From the NCBI RefSeq assembly GCF_036057275.1, contig NZ_CP107945.1, positions 7,440,001 to 7,504,000 of the forward strand: a DNA stretch of 64,000 nt, written 5' to 3'. Numbering within the stretch: position 1 is the first letter of the stretch; each line of letters starts with the position of its first letter. Position numbers and translations under genes: made by a program. Source of the stretch: Streptomyces sp. NBC_00390 (lineage in GTDB: Bacteria; Actinomycetota; Actinomycetes; Streptomycetales; Streptomycetaceae). Shown here piece by piece: positions 36,450 through 44,434 of the stretch. The notes beneath the pieces are model-generated. The model was not told where the DNA came from. It did not search any database and saw only the letters and a program-made list of their open reading frames with translations.

Positions 36450-36821
36450 TCAGCGGCTGTTGCAGTCCCAGTGGCCCTTGACCCACTTCATCTCGAAGTG
36501 CCCGTGGGTCTTCTCCCAGAACGGGTGGCCCGTGTGGTGCCGGCCCTCGTGGATCACGAAACCCTGGTGCCAGTCGCCGGGCCGCTCGAAGTAACCCTTG
36601 TGCCAGACCTTGTGGTGTGCCTTGAAGGCCATGTGCCACCTCTTTTCCCAGTGGCCCTTCTCCCAGGTGCACCGGCTGTCGAGGACGCTCGAGACGGTCG
36701 CGGCCGTGGGCGCCGGGGCGGCGGCAGCGGGAGCGGCGGCGCCGAGAGCGGCACCACCGGCCAGCAGTCCGGTCGCGGCGAAGCCGGCGACCAGGCGCTT
36801 GATCCGGACGGGAGCTGTCAT
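36450..36821 (-). CDS. Small secreted His/Trp/Lys-rich protein
   Basis: 123 residues from ATG 36821 with a very strong GGAGGAGG upstream. A signal peptide (about 1-35, Ala-rich, ending APAAAA) is followed by an 80-residue mature part. It has an extraordinary density of His, Trp, Lys, Phe and Gly: KGHWEKRWHMAFKAHH, VWHKGYFERPGDWHQ, HEGRHHTGHPFWEKTHGHFE. Repeats of the form [WF]-x-K-x-H are visible. Two Cys flank the region (SRCTWEK, WDCNSR) and may pair. Metal or haem binding is plausible from composition only; I do not recognise the family. Confidence 0.8.
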   Translation of the reverse strand: MTAPVRIKRLVAGFAATGLLAGGAALGAAAPAAAAPAPTAATVSSVLDSRCTWEKGHWEKRWHMAFKAHHKVWHKGYFERPGDWHQGFVIHEGRHHTGHPFWEKTHGHFEMKWVKGHWDCNSR

Positions 36822-36963
36822 GTTCCCCACCTCCTCCAAATTCCTGTGTGGGCGGTATGACACAAGCGATTCGCAGCCGGCGCCGATCCGGATGGTTGCC
36901 AGGGGAGAAAAAGTGCAAATCTGGCTACTTGGTCCGGCCTGGATCCCCGGGTACGGTCACCCC

Positions 36964-37761
36964 ATGCAACGGGTCGCCGCTGTCCTGATCGATATCGACG
37001 GTGTGCTCACGGTGTCCTGGAAACCACTGCCGGGTGCCGTCGAAGCCATGGAGCGCCTGCGTGAGGCGGACATCCCCCTCGCGCTGCTGACCAACACCAC
37101 CTCGCGCACGAGGGCGTCCATCGCGGCAGCCCTGGCCGACGCCGGGTTCCCCGTCACCGAGGGCGACATCTTCACCGCTCCCGTAGTGGCGGCCACCTAC
37201 CTCGCCGAGCACTGTCCGGGGGCCCGGTGCGCGCTGCTGAACAGTGGGGACATCCAGGAGGACCTCGCCGGCGTCACCCTGGTGGATCTCGACGACCCGG
37301 CCGCGGTGCCGGATGTGATCCTCGTCGGCGGCGCCGGACCGGAGTTCGACTACGCGGCCCTCAACTCGGCCTTCGCCCACATCCAGCGCGGGGCCCGCCT
37401 CGTCGCCATGCACCGCAACCTGTACTGGCGTACGGCAACGGGTCTGCAGCTCGACACGGGCGCCTTCCTGGCGGGCCTCGAGCGAGCGGCGCGCGTCGAG
37501 GCGGAAGTGATCGGCAAGCCCGCGGAACCGTTCTTCGCCACGGCCCTCGCCCATCTCGGGGCCGGCGCCTCGCAGGCGCTGATGATCGGGGACGACATCG
37601 AGTCCGATGTGCTCGGCGCCCAGCGCCACGGCATCACCGGCGTCCTCGTCAGGACCGGCAAGTACCTGCCCGAGGCCCATCGGGCCGCACCCGGCGAACC
37701 GGACCATGTACTGGACTCCTTCGCCTATCTGCCCGGTCTCCTCCAGCGCCTGGGCCGCTGA
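36964..37761 (+). CDS. HAD-superfamily hydrolase (NagD-like, TIGR01458 type)
   Basis: 265 residues from ATG 36964; no strong ribosome site. HAD motif I is VLIDIDGVLTV, motif II LLTNTTSRTR, motif III Lys in EVIGKPAEPFF and motif IV MIGDDIESDVLGAQ. The C2-type cap between motifs II and III places it with NagD/phospholysine-phosphohistidine phosphatase-like enzymes. A cytosolic phosphatase of unknown substrate. Convergent with the coxG-like gene across a terminator. Confidence 0.92.
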   Translation: MQRVAAVLIDIDGVLTVSWKPLPGAVEAMERLREADIPLALLTNTTSRTRASIAAALADAGFPVTEGDIFTAPVVAATYLAEHCPGARCALLNSGDIQEDLAGVTLVDLDDPAAVPDVILVGGAGPEFDYAALNSAFAHIQRGARLVAMHRNLYWRTATGLQLDTGAFLAGLERAARVEAEVIGKPAEPFFATALAHLGAGASQALMIGDDIESDVLGAQRHGITGVLVRTGKYLPEAHRAAPGEPDHVLDSFAYLPGLLQRLGR

Positions 37762-37786
37762 CCCGGCGCCGCTTCGCTCCGCGGCG

Positions 37787-37818
37787 GCCTCCCGGACCCT
37801 CCACACGGTCCGGGAGGC
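37787..37818. terminator. Bidirectional terminator between HAD and coxG-like genes
   Basis: 12-bp perfect stem (37787-37798 with 37807-37818), eight-base loop, between stops at 37761 and 37836. Confidence 0.75.
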
Positions 37819-37835
37819 GGCCGTCCGGCGTGCCG

Positions 37836-38465
37836 TCAGCGTGAGCGCCGGCGCAGCGCGCGGACCAGAAGTACGGCGACGATCACGGCGGCTGCGGGGA
37901 CGGCCGTCTTCCGCAGAAGGACCGGCAGCACAGCGGCTCCCAGGTCCGCCGCCTCCGGTTCGGCCGCCGCCGGGATGCCGGATCGGGGCGTGCCTGAGCC
38001 GGTGTACGCGTCCGCCGGACTGCGCAGCAACTCCTCCAGTCCGGAGGCGAACTGCCGGACGATCCGGTCGCCGACCTCCGCCATGATGCCGCGCCCGAAC
38101 TGCGCCGGCCTGCCTGTGATGTCGAGCTCGGTGAGCACCCGGACGCGGGTACCGGCCGGGTCCGCAGGATCGGCCGTGACAGCGGCGACGACCCGGGCCG
38201 CTGCCGTGCCGGCGCCCCTGGCCTCGCTCCCGCTGAGGTCGAGGACGAGGGTGCGGCCGGGCTCGTCCCGGGTCACGGTGCCCTCGCCGCGGTAACTCAT
38301 CTGCACCGCACCGATCTTGACCTTGATCCGGCCGGTGAACCGGTCGCCGTCCAGCATGTTGAGGAGCGCGCCCGGCATGCAAGGGGCGACGCGGCGGAGG
38401 TCGAGGAAGAGTTTCCAGGCATCGTCGGGCGTGGCCGGGACGGTGAAGGAGTGGTCGAGTTGCAT
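37836..38465 (-). CDS. coxG: CoxG-like SRPBCC protein with C-terminal membrane anchor
   Basis: 209 residues from ATG 38465 (TTG 38477 is an in-frame alternative; neither has a strong ribosome site, so coupling to the upstream gene is likely). Residues 1-145 are the SRPBCC/CoxG fold: FTVPATPDDAWKLFLDLRRV, APCMPGALL and ITGRPAQFGRGIMAEVGDRI are hallmark segments. A linker and a C-terminal transmembrane helix (about 182-202) followed by RALRRRSR suggest membrane attachment. In CO dehydrogenase systems CoxG recruits the enzyme to the membrane. It follows the broken large-subunit gene by 15 bp, so it may now have lost its partner. Confidence 0.88.
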   Translation of the reverse strand: MQLDHSFTVPATPDDAWKLFLDLRRVAPCMPGALLNMLDGDRFTGRIKVKIGAVQMSYRGEGTVTRDEPGRTLVLDLSGSEARGAGTAAARVVAAVTADPADPAGTRVRVLTELDITGRPAQFGRGIMAEVGDRIVRQFASGLEELLRSPADAYTGSGTPRSGIPAAAEPEAADLGAAVLPVLLRKTAVPAAAVIVAVLLVRALRRRSR

Positions 38466-38480
38466 GGGGATGTCCAATCG

Positions 38481-40872
38481 TCAGGGGTGCGAGCCGGGCT
38501 CTTGGTCCCGGGCAGCCGTACGGATCAGGTCGCGCACCCGGCTCGGCGAGAGAGGGCCGCGTCGGACGACCACGCCGAGCGGGCGCAGCGCGTCCTCGAG
38601 GGCGCCCGCGAGCACGGCCTGCGGGGCGATCGCGCCGCCTTCGCCGAGTCCTTTGACGCCGAGGTCGTTCATGGGACTCGGGGTGAACAGCTCGTCCATG
38701 TCAAGGTCCGGGATCTCCGACGAGGTCGGCACCAGGTAGTCCATGTAGGTGGCGGTGCGAGGCTGGCCGTCGGGGCCGTAGACCATCTCCTCGTACAGCG
38801 CTCCGGCGATGCCCTGGGCGACGCCTCCGGTGACCTGCCCCTCGGCGATCAGCGGGTTGACGATGACGCCCGCGTCGTGGACGACCGCGTACTGCAGGAT
38901 CTCGATCTCTCCCGTGTGCTCGTCGACCTCGAGCACGGCCGCATGGGCGCCGCTCGCGACCGCGAAGCCCGGCGGCCGGAAGTGGACCGTCTCGCTGAGC
39001 TCGGTGCCGTGCCGGCCGTCGGTCGGCTCGGGAGTTCCCGGCAGTGGGGCCTGCCCTGCCAGCTGGGCGAGCGTGAGCGACGGGCCGTCGGCCGTCCTGG
39101 GAGCGATGACTCCGTCGTGCAGATCGAGGCTGTCCGCCGGCACGCCGAGCCGGCGGGCGGCGGCGTCGACGGCCTTCTCGCGCACGAGCCGGCCGGCGCG
39201 GTGCGTGGCGTTCCCCGCGTTGACCAGGGCCCGGCTCGCGATGGTGCCGACACCGAACGGGGTCGCGTCGGTGTCCCCGCCGACCACGTCGATGATGTCG
39301 AGCGGCACTCCGATCGCGTCCGCGGCGATCTGCGCCATGGAGGTCCGGTGGCCTTGGCCCTGAGACGGCGTACCGATGGCGAGTCGGACGCGGCCGTCGG
39401 GCGCTATGTCGATGCGGGCGGTCTCGAACGGGCCGAGGCCGGTCGCCTCGATGTACATGGCGAACCCGACACCCACACGCCTGCCGTTCCGCGCGCCGTC
39501 GCGCTGGCGGGCGCGGACTTCGGGCACGTTCACCTTGGCGGCGGCCCGGCGGAGCAGTTCGGGAAAGTCGCCGGAGTCGTACGACTGCGGTTTGCCCGAG
39601 CGGTCCACCAGGCCCGTCCGGTACGGCATCTCCTAGGGCCGCACCACGTTGCGTGCCCGTAGCTCCGCGGGGTTCCATGGCGAGCCGGTCGGCGAGCCGG
39701 TCCATCGCCCGCTCCATCGCGAACACCGCCTCGGGGCGCCCCGCACCGCGGTACGGAGTCGCGAACGTGGTGTTGGTCAGCACGCCGACGACGTCGATGT
39801 CGGCGTTCGGTACCCGGTAAGGGCCCAGCAGATGACACAGCGAGTTGTACGGCACGACCAGACCGGTCATGTTGTACGCGCCGAAGTTGACGATGATCCG
39901 GTCGCGCACACCGAGGAGGCGGCCATCGGCGTCCGCGGCGAGCTCGATGCGATGGATCTGCTCACGGGCGTGCGAGGAGGCGGTGAGGTTCTCGCCCCGG
40001 TCCTCGCGCCACAGCACGGGACGCCCGAGCACCCGCGCCGCGTACGGGACCAGCAGCTCCTCGACGTACAGGATGCCCTTCTGGCCGAAGCCGCCGCCCA
40101 CATCGGTGGCGATGACGCGCACCGTCCCGGCGTCCAGGCCGAGCGTGTGGGCGATCGCCTCGCGCAGCCGGTGCGGGGTCTGCGTACCGGACCAGACGGT
40201 CAACCTGCCGCTGTACGGGTCGACTTGGGCCGAGATCGCGCGGGTCTCGATCGGCGACGCGACATAGCGGTGTGCCTGGAACTCCTCGCTCACCACGGCA
40301 TGCGCGGTGGCGAACGCCTCGTCCGGATCGCCGACCCTGGTGGCCACCGCGACCGCGACGTTGTCACCGAACTCCTCGTGGACCAGGGCCGCTTCGGGGG
40401 AAAGGGCCTGTTCCGGGTTCACGGTGACGGGCAGCGCGGAGTAGCGGACGTCGATGAGTTCGAGGGCGTCCTCGGCGAGGTAGCGGTTCTCGGCGAACAC
40501 GACGGCGACGGGCTGGCCGACGTATCTGACCTTGTCGGCGGCGAGCAGGGGCATGGGCGTCATCCGGACCAGAGGGTCCAGAAGCGCGGCGAGACCGGGC
40601 GGGGTGCGCAGCTCCTCCTTGTTGAGCATGGGTGCCAGCCCTGCCACATCGGCGCCTGTCCAGACGGCGACCACGCCGGGGGCGTCGAGGGCGGCACCGA
40701 CGTCCACCGACTCGATGCGCGCGTGGGCCTGCGGGCTGCGCAGGAACGCGGCCTCGACGCAGCCGGGAAGGGCTATGTCGTCCACGTAACGGCCGTTGCC
40801 GCGCAGCAGCCGCTCGTCCTCGACGCGCGGGACGGACCGGCCGACATAGCCGGGGGGCTCGTCGTGGGACAT
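38481..40872 (-). pseudogene. coxL: Molybdenum hydroxylase large subunit (CoxL/XdhB-type), frameshifted
   Basis: Starts at ATG 40872 (MSHDEPPGYVGRSVPRVED) and reads as a normal MoCo-binding subunit (DVGGGFGQKG, then PYRGAGRPEA, the form II motif rather than form I CSFR). The frame breaks at about 39670, in GAACCCCGCGG. Moving by one base restores AELRARNVVRP, immediately followed by an in-frame TAG (39633-39635) and then EMPYRTGLVDRSG onward to a normal C-terminus at 38481. So there are two lesions within about 40 bp: an extra base in a C run and an amber codon. Both halves are otherwise well conserved, implying recent inactivation. An ATG just after the TAG with AGGAG beside it could restart the C-terminal half. 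Confidence 0.85.
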
Positions 40873-40877
40873 GTGGC

Positions 40878-41441
40878 TCACGCCCCGAAACGCTCGTCGA
40901 GTGCCTGGCACACGGCACGGCGGATGTTGCGGTAGCCGGTGCAGCGGCACAGATGGCCGCTGAGGGCGTCGGCGACCTCCGGTCCGGCCGGCCGTCCGGC
41001 CTGCTCGGTCAGAGCGGTCGTCGTCATGACGAAGCCCGGTGTGCAGAAGCCGCACTGCATGCCGTGGCACTCGTGGAAGGCGCGCTGCACCGCAGTAAGG
41101 GGGGCGTCGCCGGGGGCAAGGCTCTCGACGGTGCGGATGTCGGCGCCCTCGCACTGGGCGGCGAGAGTCAGGCAGGAGCGCACCGGTGCGCCGTCCAGCA
41201 GGACCGTGCACGCGCCGCACACGCCGTGCTCGCAGCCGACATGGGTGCCGGTGAGACCCAGGCGGTCCCGCAGGAAGTCGCTGAGCAGCAGCCGGGACTC
41301 CACCTGGCAGGCGATCCGGTCGCCGTTCACGGTGAGCCGTATCTCGTGCCAGCCGGAAGGTTCGGCCAGTGGAGGCGTGCGAACGGCCGTGGGGCGGACC
41401 GCTGGAGCGGGAGAAGCGGAGGAGGGGACTGAGGTGGTCAT
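40878..41441 (-). CDS. coxS: Molybdenum hydroxylase small subunit, two [2Fe-2S] clusters
   Basis: 187 residues from ATG 41441. After a 30-residue Pro/Ser-rich extension comes the plant-type ferredoxin domain (CEHGVCGACTVLLDG plus SCLTLA). The all-helical second-cluster domain follows (CGFCTPGFVM and CRCTGYRNI). All eight cluster Cys are present. It transfers electrons from the MoCo subunit to the FAD subunit in CO/xanthine/aldehyde dehydrogenases. It overlaps the upstream coxM fragment by 4 bp (ATGA) and is 5 bp from the broken coxL, so it probably no longer assembles into an active enzyme. Confidence 0.92.
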   Translation of the reverse strand: MTTSVPSSASPAPAVRPTAVRTPPLAEPSGWHEIRLTVNGDRIACQVESRLLLSDFLRDRLGLTGTHVGCEHGVCGACTVLLDGAPVRSCLTLAAQCEGADIRTVESLAPGDAPLTAVQRAFHECHGMQCGFCTPGFVMTTTALTEQAGRPAGPEVADALSGHLCRCTGYRNIRRAVCQALDERFGA

Positions 41442-41770
41442 GAACAGCGCTCCCAGGCGGAGGTACAGGCACGGACGAGAAGATGGGCGGCGGCTTCACG
41501 CCGGTGGACGGCGGTGGCGTGGATGTCGTCGGTGGGGGTGAGCCGGGTGAGGACGGTCTCGGCCGCGGCGCGGACCGCGGGCTCGCCCGCGTCCGTGCCG
41601 AGCAGCGCGTCCTCGGCGGCGCGCAGCCGCACGGGGACCGGGCCTGCCCCGCAGAAGACCACCCGGGCGCCGCGGACCGTGCTGGTGCCGGGCGCACGGT
41701 CGAGTACGAGCGCGACACCGATGGTGGCGAAGTCGCCGTGCCGGCGGGTCAGTTCCCTTCGGTACGACAT
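41438..41770 (-). pseudogene. coxM: Truncated FAD-binding subunit (CoxM-type), C-terminal part only
   Basis: 110 codons from an ATG at 41770. RRELTRRHGDFATIGVALVL and ARVVFCGAGPVPVRLRAAED belong to the C-terminal CODH FAD-C domain; a complete subunit is about 290 residues. The FAD-binding N-terminal half is missing. Upstream sequence is A/T-rich (TATCTAACACCTGAAATGAT on the plus strand) and leads directly to the divergent xdhC start. The junction at about 41770-41780 is therefore a deletion or recombination point. Without FAD binding it cannot act as the flavin subunit. Confidence 0.8.
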
Positions 41771-41845
41771 CTATCTAACACCTGAAATGATTTATGCTGA
41801 AGTTTATTCTTGGCAAGAGGGTGACGCGGATTCGAGGTGGGTGAC

Positions 41846-43021
41846 ATGAGATACGTGCTGGACCAGGCCGCAGCATGGCAGCGGTCGGCGACCGCGTTCG
41901 CGATGGCGACCGTCGTTCGGACCTGGGGCTCCGCCCCGCACCCGGCCGGCGCCTCGATGCTCGTCTCGGACGACGGCAAGGTGGTCGGCAGTGTGTCCGG
42001 CGGCTGTGTCGAAGCGGCCGTGTGCGCAGTCGCGGAGGATGTGCTGGCAGGATCCGGTCCGGTCCGCGAGGAGTACGGCGTCGGCGACGGCGACGCGTTC
42101 GCGGTCGGGCTGACCTGCGGCGGAACGATCGAGGTCTTCGTTCGCGCGATGGGTCCCGAGGCCCCCCTCGGCCGGGTGTCCGCCGATCTCGCGGCGGGTG
42201 TGCCGGTTGCGCTGGTGACGGTCGTGGCAGGGGCGGGCTCCGGGGTGGGAGCGAGCATCGCGGTCGGCGCCGATGGGGTGACCGGGACGCTCGGGGAGGC
42301 GGGGCTGGACCGTGCCGCCGCGCGGGCCGCGCACGCCATGCTGGCCAGGGGTGCGAGCGGGACGGTGCGGACTGGAGCCCTGTACGGCGGGGGCGATACG
42401 CACGTGGACGGCGGTGACGCGGCGCTCGTGGACCGCGGGGGCGATGCCCACGCGGCCCGCGGCGGCTGTGCCCCCGACTGCGAGATTCTGGTGCAGTCGT
42501 TCGCGGACCCGCCACGGCTGCTGGTGTTCGGCGCGGCCGAGTTCGCCCGCCCGCTGACCCGGGTCGGAGCCCTGCTCGGTCATCGCGTGACCCTGTGCGA
42601 CGCCCGACCCGCGTTCGCCACCCGTGAGCGCTTCCCCGACGCCCATGAGGTCGTCGTCGACCGGCCGCACCGGTGGTTCGCCGCCCACCTGGACCTGATC
42701 GGCCCGACCACGGCGGTCTGTGTGCTCACCCATGACGCCAAGTTCGACGTACCGCTGCTGGAACTGGCCCTGCGCAGCCCGGCAGGATACGTGGGGGCCA
42801 TGGGCAGCAGGCGTACGCACGAGGACCGGCTCGCGCGACTTGCGGAAGCGGGACTCACCGAGGCCGAACTGACCAGGCTGCGCTCGCCGATCGGCCTGGA
42901 TCTCGGCGGGCTGGGGCCGGAGGAGACCGCGGTGTCCATCGCCGCGGAGATCATCGCGGCCCGCCGTGGCGGCAGCGGCCTGCCGCTCACCGACCGTCTC
43001 GGGCCTGTCCACGGTGCGTGA
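41846..43021 (+). CDS. xdhC: XdhC/CoxI family molybdenum-cofactor maturation protein
   Basis: 391 residues from ATG 41846 with GAGGTGG upstream. N-terminal XdhC/CoxI domain (MATVVRTWGSAPHPAGASML, VGSVSGGCVEAAV, GLTCGGTIEVFV) and C-terminal Rossmann domain (LLVFGAAEFARPLTRVGALL, AMGSRRTHEDRL, PIGLDLGGLGPEETAVSIAA) are both complete. Proteins of this family bind and sulphurate the molybdenum cofactor before insertion. It is divergent from the broken cox-like operon, for which it was presumably the dedicated chaperone; here it appears intact. Confidence 0.93.
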   Translation: MRYVLDQAAAWQRSATAFAMATVVRTWGSAPHPAGASMLVSDDGKVVGSVSGGCVEAAVCAVAEDVLAGSGPVREEYGVGDGDAFAVGLTCGGTIEVFVRAMGPEAPLGRVSADLAAGVPVALVTVVAGAGSGVGASIAVGADGVTGTLGEAGLDRAAARAAHAMLARGASGTVRTGALYGGGDTHVDGGDAALVDRGGDAHAARGGCAPDCEILVQSFADPPRLLVFGAAEFARPLTRVGALLGHRVTLCDARPAFATRERFPDAHEVVVDRPHRWFAAHLDLIGPTTAVCVLTHDAKFDVPLLELALRSPAGYVGAMGSRRTHEDRLARLAEAGLTEAELTRLRSPIGLDLGGLGPEETAVSIAAEIIAARRGGSGLPLTDRLGPVHGA

Positions 43022-43028
43022 GCGTTTT

Positions 43029-43057
43029 TGAACGACTGTTTTTCTGAACACTCGTTT
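43029..43057. promoter_or_regulatory. Direct repeat upstream of the TetR-MarR gene
   Basis: TGAACGACTGTTT (43029-43041) and TGAACACTCGTTT (43045-43057) are 16 bp apart in a very A/T-rich patch that ends in TTTAAT, a -10-like box. Likely promoter plus autoregulatory site. Confidence 0.5.
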
Positions 43058-43069
43058 AATGTGAGCCAT

Positions 43070-44362
43070 GTGGATTCCGAACGCAAGACACCTGGCTCAG
43101 GTGCCGGGAGAGCCCCGGCAGACGGGGCCGCCACGGACTCACGGTCACGTCGTGGCCGCGCCCACGACCCCGAGGGCAACCGCCGGGCCGTACTGGACGC
43201 CGCCCGGCGGCTGTTCGCCGCGCAGGGCTACGCGGGGGCCGGCATCCGGGCCATCGCCGCCGAGGCGGGCGTGACCCCCGGCCTGGTCATGGCGTACTTC
43301 GGTACCAAGGACGGGCTGTTCCACGAGGCGGTCGCCGGCCGTACCGGTCTGGCCGCGGACGTGCTGGAAGCCGCCGGGAACGACCTGGCACGGCTCCCGC
43401 AGGCCCTCGCCCACGCGTATCTTGAGCGCTGGGAGCGGCTGCCCGCCCATGATCCGTGGCCCGCGCTGATCCGCTCGGCACTCGATCACGCGCCCAGCGC
43501 CGCGCTGTTCCGCACGATCCTGGACCAGCAGGTGGGCGAGCCCCTCCGCCGCCTCCTGGGTGACTCACCCGAGGCCGAGGTCCGGGCCGCCATGGTCCGC
43601 AGCATCCTGTTCGGCGTGATCATGGAGCGGTACATGTTCGCCCACGAGCCGGCTCGCTCCGTACCCAAGGCGGCGCTGGAACCGGCGCTCGCCGATGCCC
43701 TCGTGACCGCCATGACGGGCAGGCGTGTGTGGTCGGCAGGCCGGCCCGGGACCGCCGAAGCCGTTGTCCCCATGACGCAGGCCGGATCCCGCAGTGGGGC
43801 GGACGCCGAACCGTACGCGTTCGGCGCCGGCTCCGGCGCCGAGAGGCCCGCGTCCGCCGCCGGGCCTGCGCCGGAGCCCGCCGGTGCGTCCGCGACCGAG
43901 CCTGTGCCCGCCCCTTCCGTGCCTGTCGGCGCCGTCTTCGACGGGCTGAGCAGCTGCTTCCAGCACCACCAGTCGCTGATCGGCCGTATTGCGAAGCAGT
44001 ACGGCATCAGCCCGGCCGCCTTCGACGTGCTCAACGCGCTCCGCCGGGCGGGCGCTCCGTATCGCCGCACCATGGGCGAGGTCGCGGCTGCCGGCCAGGT
44101 GAGCCAGGGCGGTCTCACGATGCAGGCGGACCGTCTGGTGGAATCAGGTCTGATCGAGCGGGAGCGCGACGGCCGGGACCGGCGGATCGTTCATCTGCGC
44201 CTCACCCCGGCGGGCCTCGACCTGGCCGGCCGGATGGCAGCGGCCCGTGAGGCGGGCGAACGGGAGATGCTCGCCGGGCTCGGCATCACCGAGCGGCGGC
44301 AGCTCGCCGGGCTGCTCGACGCACTGGGCCGGTCGCCGAAGCCCTCCGGACCGCAGAAGTGA
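43070..44362 (+). CDS. Fused TetR-MarR transcriptional regulator
   Basis: 430 residues if started at GTG 43070; GTG 43061 is equally possible, and the TTTAAT box 10 bp upstream suggests a leaderless message. Residues about 35-90 are a TetR DNA-binding domain (IAAEAGVTPGLVMAYFGTKD), followed by a TetR ligand domain to about 210. A Pro/Ala/Ser-rich linker (about 215-285) then joins a complete MarR-type winged helix (FDVLNALRRAGAPYRRTMGE, VSQGGLTMQADRLVESGLIE, RERDGRDRRIVHLRLTPAG). Two different DNA-binding domains in one chain is rare. It sits next to the aromatic-type catabolic operon and shares MarR-domain style with the repressor at its far end, so it probably controls those genes or the cox-like ones. 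Confidence 0.9.
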   Translation: MDSERKTPGSGAGRAPADGAATDSRSRRGRAHDPEGNRRAVLDAARRLFAAQGYAGAGIRAIAAEAGVTPGLVMAYFGTKDGLFHEAVAGRTGLAADVLEAAGNDLARLPQALAHAYLERWERLPAHDPWPALIRSALDHAPSAALFRTILDQQVGEPLRRLLGDSPEAEVRAAMVRSILFGVIMERYMFAHEPARSVPKAALEPALADALVTAMTGRRVWSAGRPGTAEAVVPMTQAGSRSGADAEPYAFGAGSGAERPASAAGPAPEPAGASATEPVPAPSVPVGAVFDGLSSCFQHHQSLIGRIAKQYGISPAAFDVLNALRRAGAPYRRTMGEVAAAGQVSQGGLTMQADRLVESGLIERERDGRDRRIVHLRLTPAGLDLAGRMAAAREAGEREMLAGLGITERRQLAGLLDALGRSPKPSGPQK

Positions 44363-44364
44363 AA

Positions 44365-44405
44365 CGGGTTCCCCGTTCCGCCTGTGCGGCGGAACGGGGA
44401 ACCCG
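44365..44405. terminator. Bidirectional terminator
   Basis: Perfect 18-bp stem (44365-44382 with 44388-44405) and five-base loop between stops at 44362 and 44435. Confidence 0.92.
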
Positions 44406-44434
44406 CGCGGCGCGCGCCGGATGCCGGTGGCAGC

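Noticed and set aside
38701..41718. Continuous 1005-codon frame through coxL and beyond
   Set aside because: Only its middle is homologous to coxL; the rest is out of frame with the recognisable coxS and with the C-terminal half of coxL.
43028..43069. TTG 43028 as the start of the TetR-MarR gene
   Set aside because: It would place the TGAAC direct repeat and the TTTAAT box inside the coding region; a GTG at 43061 or 43070 fits the promoter layout better.
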